Source: OLB7 sp966250335 (GTDB taxonomy: Bacteria; Bacteroidota; Ignavibacteria; OLB7). From it: a stretch of 64,000 nt of DNA. The stretch lies in NCBI GenBank assembly GCA_966250335.1, contig CBINGZ010000029.1:9747-73746 (forward strand). The letters run 5' to 3'. The notes under the pieces were generated by a model. That model made no database searches and had not been told where the DNA came from. It was given only the letters and a program-made list of their open reading frames with translations. Each line of letters starts with the position of its first letter. Within the stretch, counting starts at the first letter, position 1. Made by a program: the position numbers and the translations under genes. Of this stretch, positions 51,845 to 62,210 are shown in pieces.

Positions 51845-52912
51845 ATGCCGGTATATTGTATGTTGGAGGTGCCGTCTATCCGTTCGATTTTTCTGCTGCT
51901 GATTCTCCTCGGTACTCTTCTCTCTTTCGGAGAGTCCGTCGATCTTCGACGTGGGCGCCTCGGTGTTTCCGGCCATCTCGGCGAAGTTCCTTGCCGTGGA
52001 CGCTCAGGGGAAGGTGATCCGGGGGCTTGGGCGGGGCGACTTCAAGGTTGCCGAAGCCGAAGGGGAACGTACTGCTGCCAGCGTCACCTCTCCTCCCGTG
52101 AAGGAGCCGGGACGACTCACGACAGTCCTGCCTCGATTGTCGGCAACCGCTCTGCTTCGCTGTTGCGATTCCCCGCATCATCCGTTTTGTACGATACTTC
52201 AGAGCAGGGAAAGGACAACATCACCATACCTAAGTTGCGTGACCTGGAGAGAATACTCTACGCAACCATCGGAATGAAATATAATCCGTCGAGCAGCTGG
52301 ACACATCCTGAAATCCCCCGGTCGTATTACCGGACCATCGTCGAATTCAACAATGCGGTGGTGTTCGATCAGCCGGGTGTGAGCTTCAGCGATTCCCTGC
52401 TTCCCGATGCGCTCATCGTGCGGGAGAATCTCAGAAAACTCAGGGTGAGAGTCTTTCTGAGGCCGAACGGCACATCCGACAGCTCGCGGTGGATTCTGCT
52501 GTTGAGTAACGATCCGAGTGCCCCGGCGGCAGTCAGGCCCGGCGAAGTGAGGATTTATTATAGGGCTCCGGAGCATTACGACGGCTTCGGTTATGTCTGG
52601 GAGATCACGCCGAGGAAGAACACGGAGAGGTTCGGACCGATCGTGCTGAAACAGCAGACGGGGTCCGGAGAGAACGACTACTCGCCGGTGCGGGCCGACG
52701 TTACTTGCGAAAATTGTGCCGAGCTCGGCGTGACCTGCCGTTTGATCCAGGTCGACGACTTCAACTGGGAGCTGCTGATGGAAGCGAATCTGAAGAAGGT
52801 GCGACCGTCAATCGATGGGAAGCAGTGCGATATCATTATCGATATGGTCGGCAAGGGAGGGGCGGTCAATGTCAGCGTCGTTGTGATCGACGTTGTCGTC
52901 GGCAAACAGTAG
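51845..52912 (+). pseudogene. decayed exported protein related to the VWA-WD40 family
   Basis: ATG 51845, with a strong ribosome site, gives a signal peptide (SIRSIFLLLILLGTLLSF) in one frame. The next segment (SIFDVGASVFPAISAKFLAV then DAQGKVIRGLGRGDFKVAEA) is in another frame and matches the start of the 1450-residue VWA protein (PSGFPTVSGRFFALDADG). From about 52170 the first frame is coding again (KDNITIPKLRDLERILYATI onward) to TAG 52912. So there are at least two frameshifts, and no VWA domain lies between, implying a deletion. The C-terminal 240 residues are unrecognised. Reading one frame through gives a nonsense middle. Confidence 0.7.
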
Positions 52913-53013
52913 CTGCTCCGGTACCAAAACAACCATCTGAACCCGACCGCGTATATTGCGGGACTCATTCACCCCTATCAATGGAGGGTCGCCAGGGGAG
53001 AGGGCGGCCCAAT

Positions 53014-53037
53014 GCCCGCGGGAGCTGTTCCGCGGGC
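53014..53037. terminator. hairpin upstream of the DUF1028 gene
   Basis: GCCCGCGG (53014-53021) pairs with CCGCGGGC (53030-53037) around an 8-nt loop, about 100 bases after the decayed gene and 28 before the DUF1028 start. Its role is uncertain: terminator or leader structure. Confidence 0.4.
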
Positions 53038-53065
53038 TTCCGGACATTCATTTCACGTATCTATC

Positions 53066-54070
53066 ATGAAACGACACACGTTCAATGCGGCTCTCCTCCT
53101 CTTCATGTCGGTCGCCGCAGCCAGGTCACAGGACACCTTCTCGATTGTGGCGGTCGATCCCGCCACCGGTGAGGTCGGCAGCGCGGGGGCTTCCTGCGTC
53201 GAATTCGATGCGGCGATCATCAGCGATCTCCATCCCGGTGTGGGAGCCATCAACTCACAGGCGGCGTACGTCGACATCAATCAGAGCTATGCGCGCACTC
53301 TGATGAGGGATGGGATCTCTCCTTCCGGCATCATTGACTCACTCGTGATGCGAGATTTCGCCGACAGGCCCGGCATCCGCCAGTACGGCATCGTGACCCT
53401 TGCGGGGGGCGGGACCAGCGCCGGGTTCACCGGAACCGCCTGTCTCGACTACAAGGGACATCTTCTCGGCCCCACCTACGCGATCCAGGGGAACATCCTG
53501 CTCGGTGCGCAGATTCTCGATTCGATGGAAGCCCGTTTCCTTCGTGCCGAGGGGCCGCTCGCCGAGAGACTGATGGCCGCCCTCTCCGGAGCCGACGTGC
53601 CGGGAGCCGATACCCGCTGCGCCCAGTTCAATGCATCCTCCCTCTCGGCGTTCGTCCGTGTGGCGCGTCCCGGTGATGCTCCGACCACCCCCTATCTCGA
53701 TCTCCATGTCGTCAATGTCGGCCGGAGCGTGGAGCCGCTCGACTCGCTCGCAACGCTCTACGATGCATGGAAGTCGACGACCGGAGCGCCGGATAATCGT
53801 GATGCGATCGTCTCCGATCTGACGATCACACCGAATCCGGCCGAGAGCTCGGCCCTCATCCGCTGCCGTCTCGCCCGGCCCGCTCATCTCCGGTTGACGC
53901 TGTTCGACGTGCTCGGCCGGGAGGCCGCAACGATCGACGGAGGAATGCAGAACGCCGGAGAGTTCAGCCTGACGTACGATGTCGACGAGCTTGTTCCCGG
54001 AACATATTACTGCCGTCTCTCGGCAGGCGAGACGACGATCACGCGCAGGATCGACGTCGGCAGGCGCTGA
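53066..54070 (+). CDS. DUF1028 (Ntn-hydrolase-like) protein with T9SS sorting domain
   Basis: 334 residues from ATG 53066. Signal peptide (NAALLLFMSVAAARSQ), then DTFSIVAVDPATGEVGSAGAS, the standard DUF1028 opening, with VGAINSQAAYVDINQSYART, GTACLDYKGHLLGPTYAIQGN and LDLHVVNVG. DUF1028 proteins resemble Ntn hydrolases, with no proven reaction known to me. From about residue 250 a T9SS domain (LTITPNPAESSALIRCRLAR to RRIDVGRR) follows. So it is a surface-exported member of the family. Confidence 0.88.
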   Translation: MKRHTFNAALLLFMSVAAARSQDTFSIVAVDPATGEVGSAGASCVEFDAAIISDLHPGVGAINSQAAYVDINQSYARTLMRDGISPSGIIDSLVMRDFADRPGIRQYGIVTLAGGGTSAGFTGTACLDYKGHLLGPTYAIQGNILLGAQILDSMEARFLRAEGPLAERLMAALSGADVPGADTRCAQFNASSLSAFVRVARPGDAPTTPYLDLHVVNVGRSVEPLDSLATLYDAWKSTTGAPDNRDAIVSDLTITPNPAESSALIRCRLARPAHLRLTLFDVLGREAATIDGGMQNAGEFSLTYDVDELVPGTYYCRLSAGETTITRRIDVGRR

Positions 54071-54086
54071 GTTGCCGGTGGTATCA

Positions 54087-54120
54087 GTCACACCGGCAGG
54101 CATCGGCCTGCCGGTGTGAC
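54087..54120. terminator. bidirectional hairpin terminator
   Basis: GTCACACCGGCAGGC (54087-54101) pairs with GCCTGCCGGTGTGAC (54106-54120) around ATCG, a perfect 15-bp stem between convergent genes. Confidence 0.75.
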
Positions 54121-54184
54121 CGACCCGGCGATCTCCCGGGCGTATGTATCGAATCAGGATGCTTGTGGGGGAGATGTTCCAGGC

Positions 54185-56113
54185 TCATCTCCCCCCCCTT
54201 ATTCTAACCCGGGTCCCCGAGAGAATCAGCACTGCTTCCGGGCTATCCGGCACAATCTCGGTCCCCTCGCGAACCTCCACCGCTGCTCCCGTGTTCCACC
54301 CGTCGACGACTCTCGCCAGTGATCGCGCATGGACGAGCGCCCGGACGGCTCCGCTGGAGGGTGGATCGGGCTGCGATACCATCGGCGATATCGTGACCGC
54401 CGTCGATGGGGCCGCCCATTGCATCCCCTCGGTGATCGTCGCCTCGGGAGGGGGCGTTCCGTCAGGGAGCAGCCCCGAAGGATAATCGATCAGCAGAAAC
54501 TCCCGGTCGATCGCGTCCGATCCGGTCACGGTGTCGAGGGCCAGCGGGAGCTCGTCGATCGCGGTGCGGATCGCTCCGGCCGAATCCTCGACCGTGAGCT
54601 CGGCGATCAGGGGAGGAAGATCGGGGCCGGCCTCCTCCGGGATCTCCAGCGTGATCTCACGTCCGGCCGACTTCTCAGGTTCGCTCGAGGTCTCACCGAC
54701 CCGATCCCCGCGCCAGCGGACAACGATCCCCCATCTCCGTATCCCCGCCGCGGACTTCATCGACGGTTTCAGGATGAATCGTGGAAGGATGTAGCTCCTC
54801 CCCAGCCATTCCACCGAAACGGGAGCGAGCAGCGACGATGATGTCGACGTGATCCGCACCATCCGCCCCATCGGGGAGCCGCCTGTCGATCCGTCGCTTC
54901 TCCGGGCGGCGCGCACGGTCATCCGCGCCGGGGAAATCCCCCAGGTCCCGGCCAGGTACTCGCGAACCAGAAGTGCCCGTCCCCTCCCCATCTCCGAAGG
55001 CTCGGCGCCGTCGATCCCGCCGATGATGACGATCGTTGCCTCCTTCTCCTCGCGCATCCGTCTGCCGATCACATTCAGTTCGCGATAATGGATCTCCAGC
55101 GGCCCGCGTCGCGCCAGGGAGTCGATCGTGAAGGATGCGCCCTCCCGTTCCAGAGCCTCTCTATATCGTCCTGGGATGCTCATGGAGTCCCGGTCGTAGT
55201 ATATCGTGCCTGTGAGAGGAACGTTCATCCGGTGGTGGGTCGTCCGCCGCATGATCTCTCCCTGCTGCGTCCGCCCGCCGTCGGCGCCGACGGTATGCAG
55301 GTCGAGCGCGGCCGTGAAGATCGGGGAAGGGGGTTCCTCCGGGGCCGGGTCGGGAGGCGGCACAGGCTCCGGGAGATCGGGCGCCGGGGGAGCCTCCGAG
55401 AAATCGAGCATCACCGACGTCCCCCCTCCTATGCGGAAGCGGGGCGATCCGGTCTCCCCCAGAAGCGATGTGAGATCGGTCCGCACATAGAGTTCGGGGT
55501 AGAGATACCAGTTGTGGTCGAGCTGCAGGCCGAGCGAGAGGCCGAGGGTCAGTCCGGCGGTGATCGGTCCGGTCCCGCTCGCGGCGGCGGAGAGGAGTCG
55601 TTCTCCCGTTCCATCCCCGAACCTCGTCGCCGCCGGACCGATGATCCGTTCATGAGAGGTTCGTTCGTTGGAGAAACGGGCGTCGAGCCAGGCGCCGCCG
55701 GTCAGAATCAGCCCACCTCCAAGATGATGGCCCGCCAGCAGGTCGAGCTGCGCCGATCTGAGCCTGGAGTCGGCCCGGTACTCGAGGAGGGTGTCGGGAG
55801 TCCCGACCGATATGTACCGGGGGGAGATGAAGAGCTCCTGCGTGGAGCGCGATCCGAACCTGAGCCCGAGCGTCAGATCGTTGAAGAGCCTCGGCAGCGT
55901 GATCGACGCGGCGAAATGGGAGGCCCGTCCTCTCTGCCGGCCGGCCGGATCGCATCCGCAGAACTCTTCGTAGCCGGGATCGAGAAATCTCCCCGGAATC
56001 TCCTCCTCGTAATGGGCGGTGATACCGTAGAGAACATGCGGCTGCGCCCCGGCGATCGTCGCGAAGACGAGCTGGAGGAGAGCGGCGGCTATGGTTCCCG
56101 AACGGAGTTTCAC
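54185..56113 (-). CDS. outer-membrane protein with OmpA-like domain
   Basis: 642 residues. Signal peptide (MKLRSGTIAAALLQLVFATIAGAQ). Residues about 25-245 alternate like a beta-barrel (TLPRLFNDLTLGLRFGS, GLSLGLQLDHNWYLYPELYV). A Pro-rich linker (about 247-270) leads to an OmpA-like domain (about 300-430: GTIYYDRDSMSIPGRYR, ATIVIIGGIDG, MGRGRALLVREYL). The usual TD-x-x-G and LS-x-R motifs are altered, so peptidoglycan binding is uncertain. A further beta-rich region with VRWRGDRVGETSSEPEKS ends it. Divergent from the ECF sigma gene, with about 78 bp between starts. Confidence 0.75.
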   Translation of the reverse strand: MKLRSGTIAAALLQLVFATIAGAQPHVLYGITAHYEEEIPGRFLDPGYEEFCGCDPAGRQRGRASHFAASITLPRLFNDLTLGLRFGSRSTQELFISPRYISVGTPDTLLEYRADSRLRSAQLDLLAGHHLGGGLILTGGAWLDARFSNERTSHERIIGPAATRFGDGTGERLLSAAASGTGPITAGLTLGLSLGLQLDHNWYLYPELYVRTDLTSLLGETGSPRFRIGGGTSVMLDFSEAPPAPDLPEPVPPPDPAPEEPPSPIFTAALDLHTVGADGGRTQQGEIMRRTTHHRMNVPLTGTIYYDRDSMSIPGRYREALEREGASFTIDSLARRGPLEIHYRELNVIGRRMREEKEATIVIIGGIDGAEPSEMGRGRALLVREYLAGTWGISPARMTVRAARRSDGSTGGSPMGRMVRITSTSSSLLAPVSVEWLGRSYILPRFILKPSMKSAAGIRRWGIVVRWRGDRVGETSSEPEKSAGREITLEIPEEAGPDLPPLIAELTVEDSAGAIRTAIDELPLALDTVTGSDAIDREFLLIDYPSGLLPDGTPPPEATITEGMQWAAPSTAVTISPMVSQPDPPSSGAVRALVHARSLARVVDGWNTGAAVEVREGTEIVPDSPEAVLILSGTRVRIRGGR

Positions 56114-56191
56114 CCTGTCCGTTACGTTTCCGGAAGATGGATGTCGATGAGGAAACTTCGCATGGAGAGAGTCTCCGAGGTCGATACGAAT

Positions 56192-56860
56192 ATGAGCGAA
56201 TTCGCGATAACGTTATCTTCGGGCATGTTTTCCCAACTGATGGAGCGGCAAATCTCCGCTCCCGTCGTGATCAACGACGACGCGATCCTGTTAAACAGAT
56301 TCATGGGGGGTGACGACACCGCCTTCGCCGAGTTGTTCGACAGGCATCATCACAAGCTCTATCTCTACTGCCTGAAGCTCGTCGGGAGCTCCGAGCAGGC
56401 GGAGGATCTGATGCAGGAGCTGTGGGAACGTGTGATCAAACTGAAAACTTCTCCCCAGCGGGTGCAGAACCCCGGCGGATTCTTCGCGACCATTGCCCGC
56501 AATCTCTGCTTCAACCATCTCAAGATGAGAAGGCGGCGCACATTTCTCAACACCTTCATCCGGCAGGACGATCGCACCGAGCAGGCCGAGGGGGCGTGCG
56601 ACCTGGAGGCGCTCGTCGGGCGATGCATGGAGAAGCTCACACTGGAATATCGCGAAGTGCTGGTGCTCCAGATCTACTGCGACTATGAATATGGGGAGAT
56701 CGCCTCGATGCTCGGATTGAACGTGACGGCCGTCCGGATGCGCGCCTCGCGCGCCAGGGCCCAGCTCAGAAAACTTATAGAAGAACATCTCGATCGGTTC
56801 GGAGGCGCGGAGGCGCGCCGTTCGCTTGAACGATATCTCGCGGAGGATGGAGGCCGATGA
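56192..56860 (+). CDS. ECF-type RNA polymerase sigma factor
   Basis: 222 residues from ATG 56192; the Met at 56225 is an alternative, and the frame continues upstream without sigma-like sequence. Region 2 is DTAFAELFDRHHHKLYLYCL with EQAEDLMQELWERV; region 4 is LTLEYREVLVLQIYCDYEYG with AVRMRASRARAQL. It would direct transcription of a set of genes, probably envelope genes. Its stop overlaps the next gene (ATGA at 56857-56860), a typical sigma/anti-sigma pairing. Confidence 0.9.
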   Translation: MSEFAITLSSGMFSQLMERQISAPVVINDDAILLNRFMGGDDTAFAELFDRHHHKLYLYCLKLVGSSEQAEDLMQELWERVIKLKTSPQRVQNPGGFFATIARNLCFNHLKMRRRRTFLNTFIRQDDRTEQAEGACDLEALVGRCMEKLTLEYREVLVLQIYCDYEYGEIASMLGLNVTAVRMRASRARAQLRKLIEEHLDRFGGAEARRSLERYLAEDGGR

Positions 56861-57564
56861 AAACCGAACAGGACGATCTACTCATTGAGCGATATGTCGG
56901 CGGAGGGATGACCGGCGAGGAACGGGCCCGGTTCGAGCGCAGGCTCGCCTCCGACCAGGCGTTGCGGGGTCGCGTCGATATCGAACGCTTCATGATCCGG
57001 TCGATGCGCGGCGACCGTGCCGCAAGCGCCGCGATCGATCACTCCGGGGCCCGTGCCCGCGCCCTCGACGCGCTCAGGAACGCCCCCGAGCCGGTGAACG
57101 AGGGCCGCCGGAAACCTGTCGCCGGATGGTGGTCGCGCGGGAAGCTCGGGGGGCTCGCGCTCCTTCTTGCGGCCGGCTCGATCGGGGTCGGCACGTACAT
57201 GAAGGGAGGGAACGACGCGCCGACGGACCAGGGTTCCGTGGCGGCGCCGACCGCCACGGCTCCTTCCGCCTCGCGGCCCGTTCCCCCTGTCGTGATCCCG
57301 GCAGAGTCCGCTGCTCCCTCGGCGGCGGCTCCGTCAACGGGAACCACATCGGCGACTCTCCCCACGCGCGCGACCGTGCAGAGGAGCGAGGCCCCCGCGA
57401 CGCTCGACCGGAAGCCGCGGACGGAGAGCCCGGTCGGCGGCGCATCCACCCCGGCCGCCGTATCGCACCGGGATACGGTCGTCAAGGCCGCTCCCCATCA
57501 GCTTCCCAGCTTCGAGGATACGAAGGCGAAGGGAGAGATACAGGTGGATATCGACGGGGAGTGA
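56857..57564 (+). CDS. putative membrane anti-sigma factor
   Basis: 235 residues. The cytoplasmic head has an anti-sigma-like start (MKTEQDDLLIERYVGGGMTG, EERARFERRLASDQALRG). One membrane helix (LGGLALLLAAGSIGVGTYM) comes near residue 100, then a Pro/Ala/Ser/Thr-rich outer part to about 200. It overlaps the sigma gene, so it is translated with it. No zinc-binding HxxxCxxC is visible, so it is not a ZAS type. The call rests on position and layout. Confidence 0.75.
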   Translation: MKTEQDDLLIERYVGGGMTGEERARFERRLASDQALRGRVDIERFMIRSMRGDRAASAAIDHSGARARALDALRNAPEPVNEGRRKPVAGWWSRGKLGGLALLLAAGSIGVGTYMKGGNDAPTDQGSVAAPTATAPSASRPVPPVVIPAESAAPSAAAPSTGTTSATLPTRATVQRSEAPATLDRKPRTESPVGGASTPAAVSHRDTVVKAAPHQLPSFEDTKAKGEIQVDIDGE

Positions 57565-57604
57565 GTCGGGGCTCACGACTCGAAAAGAGCACGAGACGAT
57601 ATTG

Positions 57605-57633
57605 AACGCGTCGGAGGATTCCTCCGGCGCGTT
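57605..57633. terminator. hairpin after the sigma/anti-sigma operon
   Basis: AACGCG-T-CGGAGG (57605-57617) pairs with CCTCCG-G-CGCGTT (57621-57633) with one T-G wobble and a 3-nt loop, 40 bases after the stop. Confidence 0.6.
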
Positions 57634-57753
57634 CGGCGTTTACGGGATGGGGGTGAGAACTCCTTCCGGTTCCGGTGTCCATAGGATGCTCCGGGAGAGC
57701 AGAATTGTATCGCTTCCGGAATCCGCCGACGTCAGTAATCCCTATCGATTGCC

Positions 57754-60214
57754 ATGATGCTGATATATCGTCGTCGAATCCGCTGCGCGGCCGTTCCGTT
57801 GATCCTTTTCCTCATGAGCCTCTCCGGTGAGACGTCTGCCCAGCGGGGGACCACCGCGGCGGGAACGGATCGTCCGCTGGTGGACCGTAGAGACGCCACC
57901 CGCTGGTACTTCGGCGATCGCGCAGGAATCTCCTTCGAGTCGGGCGTCGCCGTCGAGGTCACCGATGGAGAGGTGAGGACCAATGAAGGAAGTGCCGTCA
58001 TCTGCGACCCGGTCACGGGGAAACTCCTCTTCTCCACCGACGGTGGAACGGTCCTGAACCGGAAGCATCGGGTCATGCCGAACGGGCGCGATCTGAAAGG
58101 GCATTTGACGAGCGCTCAGTCGGCGCTGATCGTTCCGAAGCCCGGAGACTCTGCCTCCTTCTATATCTTTACGGTCGGCGCCGGTCCCTACCACACGGCG
58201 AACGACAATAATATGGGCTTCCGATATTCCACTGTCGACATGAGTCTCGCAGGCGGCATGGGGGACGTGGTCGAGAAGAACGTGCCGCTGCTGGACAGCA
58301 CCACCGAGCAGCTTACGGCGACCCGTCACTGCAACGGCCGTGATTACTGGGTGGTCGTTCATCGATATCGCTCATCGGACTTCCATGCATATCTGGTCAC
58401 GGCGGAGGGTGTTGCGGCTGCGCCGGTGATCTCCTCCGTCGGAACGCCCGATCTGAACGAAGTCCTGTACGGAGGGTTCGGACAGGGGATGATGAAAATC
58501 TCGCCGAACGGAGAGATGCTTGCGTCGGCGATGACATACAGATTCCATGCGGCGCTGTTCGATTTCGACAACGGCAGCGGCATCGTCTCCAACGAGCGTA
58601 TCCTGGCGTCGGATTCGACATTCCGCTACTACTCCCCCGCGTTTTCGCCCGATAACTCGAAGCTCTATATCTCGACGCTTTCCGACCCCGAGGATCATCC
58701 CTCGGCGCTCTTTCAATACGATCTGGAGGCCGGATCTCCCGATGCGATACGAGCCTCCCGAAAGAGACTCCCCGCCACACCCGATTGGGAATGGGAATGG
58801 GCGGGAGGGCAGTTGCAGCTTGGGCCGGACGGACGGATCTATCACACGGTGTTCGGCCCCCTGCAATCACTCGGTGTGGTCAGTGAGCCGAACAAACCGT
58901 ATCCCGACTGCGGATATGCGGAGAGAGGGTTCGATCTGAACTATGGGAGGCAACTGTGGGGACTCCCCAACATGATCGATTCCGATATCTTCGGCGTCGA
59001 GAACCGGTTCGCGCGGACCTCGGTTCGTCAGACGGTCAGTACGTCGACGCCGTGGGTCGGAGAGGAGATCGAATACACGATCATCGTCTGCAACAACAGC
59101 CGGGAAATCACCGACGCGATGATCGAGGAGCGGCTTCCGGAAGGGGTGGAGTATATCGGAGGATTCGATGCCTATCCCTGTCACAGCGTCATTGCTCTGC
59201 AGCCTGGGGAGTGCCGGACCCTCTTGTTGAAAGCCCGGGTTGCACTCAACAGCCCCGTGGGAGTCCCGTTGAACTCCTGCGTCTCGCTGATCGGGCCGGA
59301 TGTGACGGAGAAATGCCAGGTGACGACAGAGTGCTGCGTTTCGGTGACGGCTCGCGATCTGAATATCGCGGTGAGCAAGAGTGTGACCGGAGACAAAGAA
59401 CTGCGCCGAGCTCGTCGCCCTCGATCAGATCGATGCTGACTCCTCCGATAACCGTGACTGTGCCGTTATCAGGTCCTGCCCGTGGGGAGCAATGATCGGC
59501 AACGCGTCGATCGGCGACGGCATTCATGCGGGCCCCGGGGCGCTTGCCGATGTTCCGGTCATTCTGGAGAGGGAGATCGACTCCGCCCGCATCACCCGTA
59601 TCAGGATCACCGGAACCTACGATGCCGGAACGGTCCGGTTCGAACACGACGATTCGCGTGATATCACCCGTGGAACATTGCTGGAGGGATGGTCCGTCAT
59701 GCTGTTCGACGACAGGGAAGGGATCGTGACGCTGGAGTTCGCGGCTCCCTCCCCCGACCGTTATCTGAGCGGATCGGGGCATCTCCTGAACCTCCGTTTC
59801 CGCGCCTTCATCGGATCGAATCCCGGGTCCGATCTCGACTTCACGATCGAGCTCCCCGGGGACTCCTGCAATATGATCGTGACGGAGCCGGGATATCTCG
59901 CCGTCGACTCGATCTGCGGCCTCTCCCTCCGGTTGATGGAGGCGATGCCGGAATTGTTCGCCCTGCTGCCGAACGTGCCGAACCCCTTCAATCCGACCAC
60001 CGAGATCCGCTTCTCGATCGGCCTGGACGGACCGGCGACCCTGGTCATCCATGATGCGTCGGGACGTGAGCGCGCGAGGCTTGTGGAGGAATACCTGATG
60101 CCGGGAACCTATGCCGTGACGTGGGACGCCTCGGCGTATCCCTCCGGACTCTACTATTACCGCCTGACCTCCGGCGGATGGAGCGAAACGCGTCCGATGA
60201 TGCTGGTGAAGTAG
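57754..60214 (+). pseudogene. T9SS cargo gene broken by one frameshift
   Basis: The first part (57754-59439) gives a signal peptide and a propeller-like domain (RWYFGDRAGISFESGVAVEV, GKLLFSTDGGTVLNR), then a DUF11-like domain (PWVGEEIEYTIIVCNNSRE). It then runs into an unlike tail (KELRRARRPRSDRC) and stops. From the AAA at 59395-59397 the +1 frame continues sensibly as KNCAELVALDQIDADSSDN, a cohesin-like segment, and a T9SS sorting domain (NVPNPFNPTTEIRFSIG to MMLVK), ending at 60214. Removing one A restores one protein of about 819 residues, related to the gene at 48300-51539 in both halves. Confidence 0.82.
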
Positions 60215-60241
60215 ATATCGAGATCGATCACCGCAGTCGAT

Positions 60242-60279
60242 GAAGTCCCGTGGATGATGAACGTCGTCCACGGGACTTC
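60242..60279. terminator. hairpin terminator after the T9SS gene
   Basis: GAAGTCCCGTGGA (60242-60254) pairs with TCCACGGGACTTC (60267-60279) around a 12-nt loop, 28 bases after the stop. Confidence 0.65.
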
Positions 60280-60475
60280 CGCCGTCAGGCCCAGACGGCC
60301 CCGTTCCGGCGACATGCGTCAGGACTTCCCCTGACCACCCTCCCCTCCCCCATCCCACCAAAAAAATCACCGCCTCCGAATCTTGGCATGCATCGGCCGC
60401 AATCTTGGTCGGCTCCGAATAGATTGATCGGCGCATGGGAAACTCTCAACAACAGCCGATTTCGGTGACGGAACG

Positions 60476-62161
60476 ATGAAACGCACGGCTCCTCTCCTCG
60501 CCTTCTGGTTCCTTCTGGCGGTCGTCGGTCATGCGCAGGAACTCTCGACCATCGACAAGCAGAAGCCGTTCACCCTTTCGGGGTCGGTCAACGCCTCGGT
60601 CGGCGCCAACACGATCTCCGGGACGGAGCGTCGCCGCGATCCGTTCGCCTGGATGCTGAGCGGGTCGCTGACCCCGACCCTCTACGGCGTGCAGCTTCCC
60701 CTCACCTTCGTCTTTTCGCAGCAGGACAAGGGGTATACCCAGCCGTTCAATCAGTTCGGGGTCTCTCCATCATATAAATCGCTCCGGACCCATCTCGGCT
60801 ACCGGTCGATGACCCTTTCGCGCTATACGCTCGCCGGGGTGACCTTTCTGGGGGCAGGATTCGAGTTCAACCCCGGCGTGGTCAGGCTGGCGGGGATGGT
60901 CGGCGGGCTTCAGAAGGCGATCGAGGAGGATACGACACGGGCCGGCGTCATCCCCGCGTACAAGCGTGACGGCTATGCGTTCAAGCTCGGGTTCGGCAAT
61001 GAACGGACCTTCGTCGACCTCAGCTATCTCCGCGCCTACGACGATACCAGCTCCCTGACCAGGGCCCCGAAGAAGTCCGATGTGGCCCCCGCCGAAAACG
61101 CGGCGCTCGGGATGAACACCCGGATCGGGGTCATGAACAACCTCTCGATCGAGGCCGAGGGAGGGGCGACGCTCTTCACGCACGATCTGCGGGCGGCGAA
61201 GGCGAAGATCGATTCGACGGCGGTCCCGGAGTTCCTGCTCGGCGTCTACGACGTCCGGAACTCGACCACGCTGAACTTCGCCGGACGCGCCGGGATCGTC
61301 TACACCGGCGACGGCTACGGGGTGCGGGTCGGCTATGAATATGTGGAGCCGGAGTTCTCCACGCTCGGCGCCTACAGCTTCTCCACCGACCTTTCCAACT
61401 GGACGATCGAGCCGAACCTGACTCTGATGGAAGGGGGACTCCGTTTCAACGGTTCGATCGGACTTCAGCACGACAACGTCCTGGGGACCAAGCTGGCGCA
61501 GACCGACAGGGTGATCGGCTCCTTCAACATCGGCTACAACCGTGAGGATTTCGGCGCCGACGCCAACTACTCCAACTATTCCTCCAGCCAGAGCGCCGGG
61601 CGCGCTCCGATCAACGACAGCATCCGCGCCCGCAACGTCACGCAGAGCGGAACCCTCACCCCGCGCCTCACGATCCGGGACGAGGTCCACAGCCATACTG
61701 TCTCGCTCCTGATGGGCTATCAGGAATACACCGATCTCAACGCCTACACCAGCCTCTACTCGAACAACCGGACCACGACGGCGTCGCTGATCTACAGTCT
61801 CGCATTCCTCCAGAGCAAGCTGAACGGAGGCGCCTCGATTCTCTATTCGGGGACCGAGGCGGCGGCGACCACGACCCGCACCCTCAGCGCCAGCCTGAGC
61901 GCCGGGACGACGATGCTGGCGGAGGACGCGCTGAGCCTGAACGGAACGCTCAGCTACGCCCTGACGACGATCGCCGGGATCGACGGCGCCGGCAACACGA
62001 TCACGACAGGGGTGAGCACATCGTACAGAATATCGAAACAGGATAATCTGGGTCTGAACTTCAACCTCTCGCACAGCGCCGGTTCGCTGGCCGACACCCG
62101 TTCCTTCACCGAGTTCACGACACTGCTGAACTACTCCCGATCATTCCAGATCCTGGAATGA
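60476..62161 (+). CDS. putative outer-membrane beta-barrel protein
   Basis: 561 residues. Signal peptide (TAPLLAFWFLLAVVGHAQ). The mature protein is almost entirely alternating beta sequence (FTLSGSVNASVGANTISG, YGVRVGYEYVEPEFSTLGAY, TLSASLSAGTTMLAEDALSL) with Asn/Ser/Thr-rich turns, ending LLNYSRSFQILE. I count many candidate strands, enough for a large barrel. I recognise no family. It is followed on the same strand by the exported protein at 62211, 49 bp away, so the two are probably one operon and may act together. Confidence 0.7.
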   Translation: MKRTAPLLAFWFLLAVVGHAQELSTIDKQKPFTLSGSVNASVGANTISGTERRRDPFAWMLSGSLTPTLYGVQLPLTFVFSQQDKGYTQPFNQFGVSPSYKSLRTHLGYRSMTLSRYTLAGVTFLGAGFEFNPGVVRLAGMVGGLQKAIEEDTTRAGVIPAYKRDGYAFKLGFGNERTFVDLSYLRAYDDTSSLTRAPKKSDVAPAENAALGMNTRIGVMNNLSIEAEGGATLFTHDLRAAKAKIDSTAVPEFLLGVYDVRNSTTLNFAGRAGIVYTGDGYGVRVGYEYVEPEFSTLGAYSFSTDLSNWTIEPNLTLMEGGLRFNGSIGLQHDNVLGTKLAQTDRVIGSFNIGYNREDFGADANYSNYSSSQSAGRAPINDSIRARNVTQSGTLTPRLTIRDEVHSHTVSLLMGYQEYTDLNAYTSLYSNNRTTTASLIYSLAFLQSKLNGGASILYSGTEAAATTTRTLSASLSAGTTMLAEDALSLNGTLSYALTTIAGIDGAGNTITTGVSTSYRISKQDNLGLNFNLSHSAGSLADTRSFTEFTTLLNYSRSFQILE

Positions 62162-62210
62162 CCCCGATCGCAGGATCGCACATCTTCATACACGAATCAG
62201 ACACGAAGGT

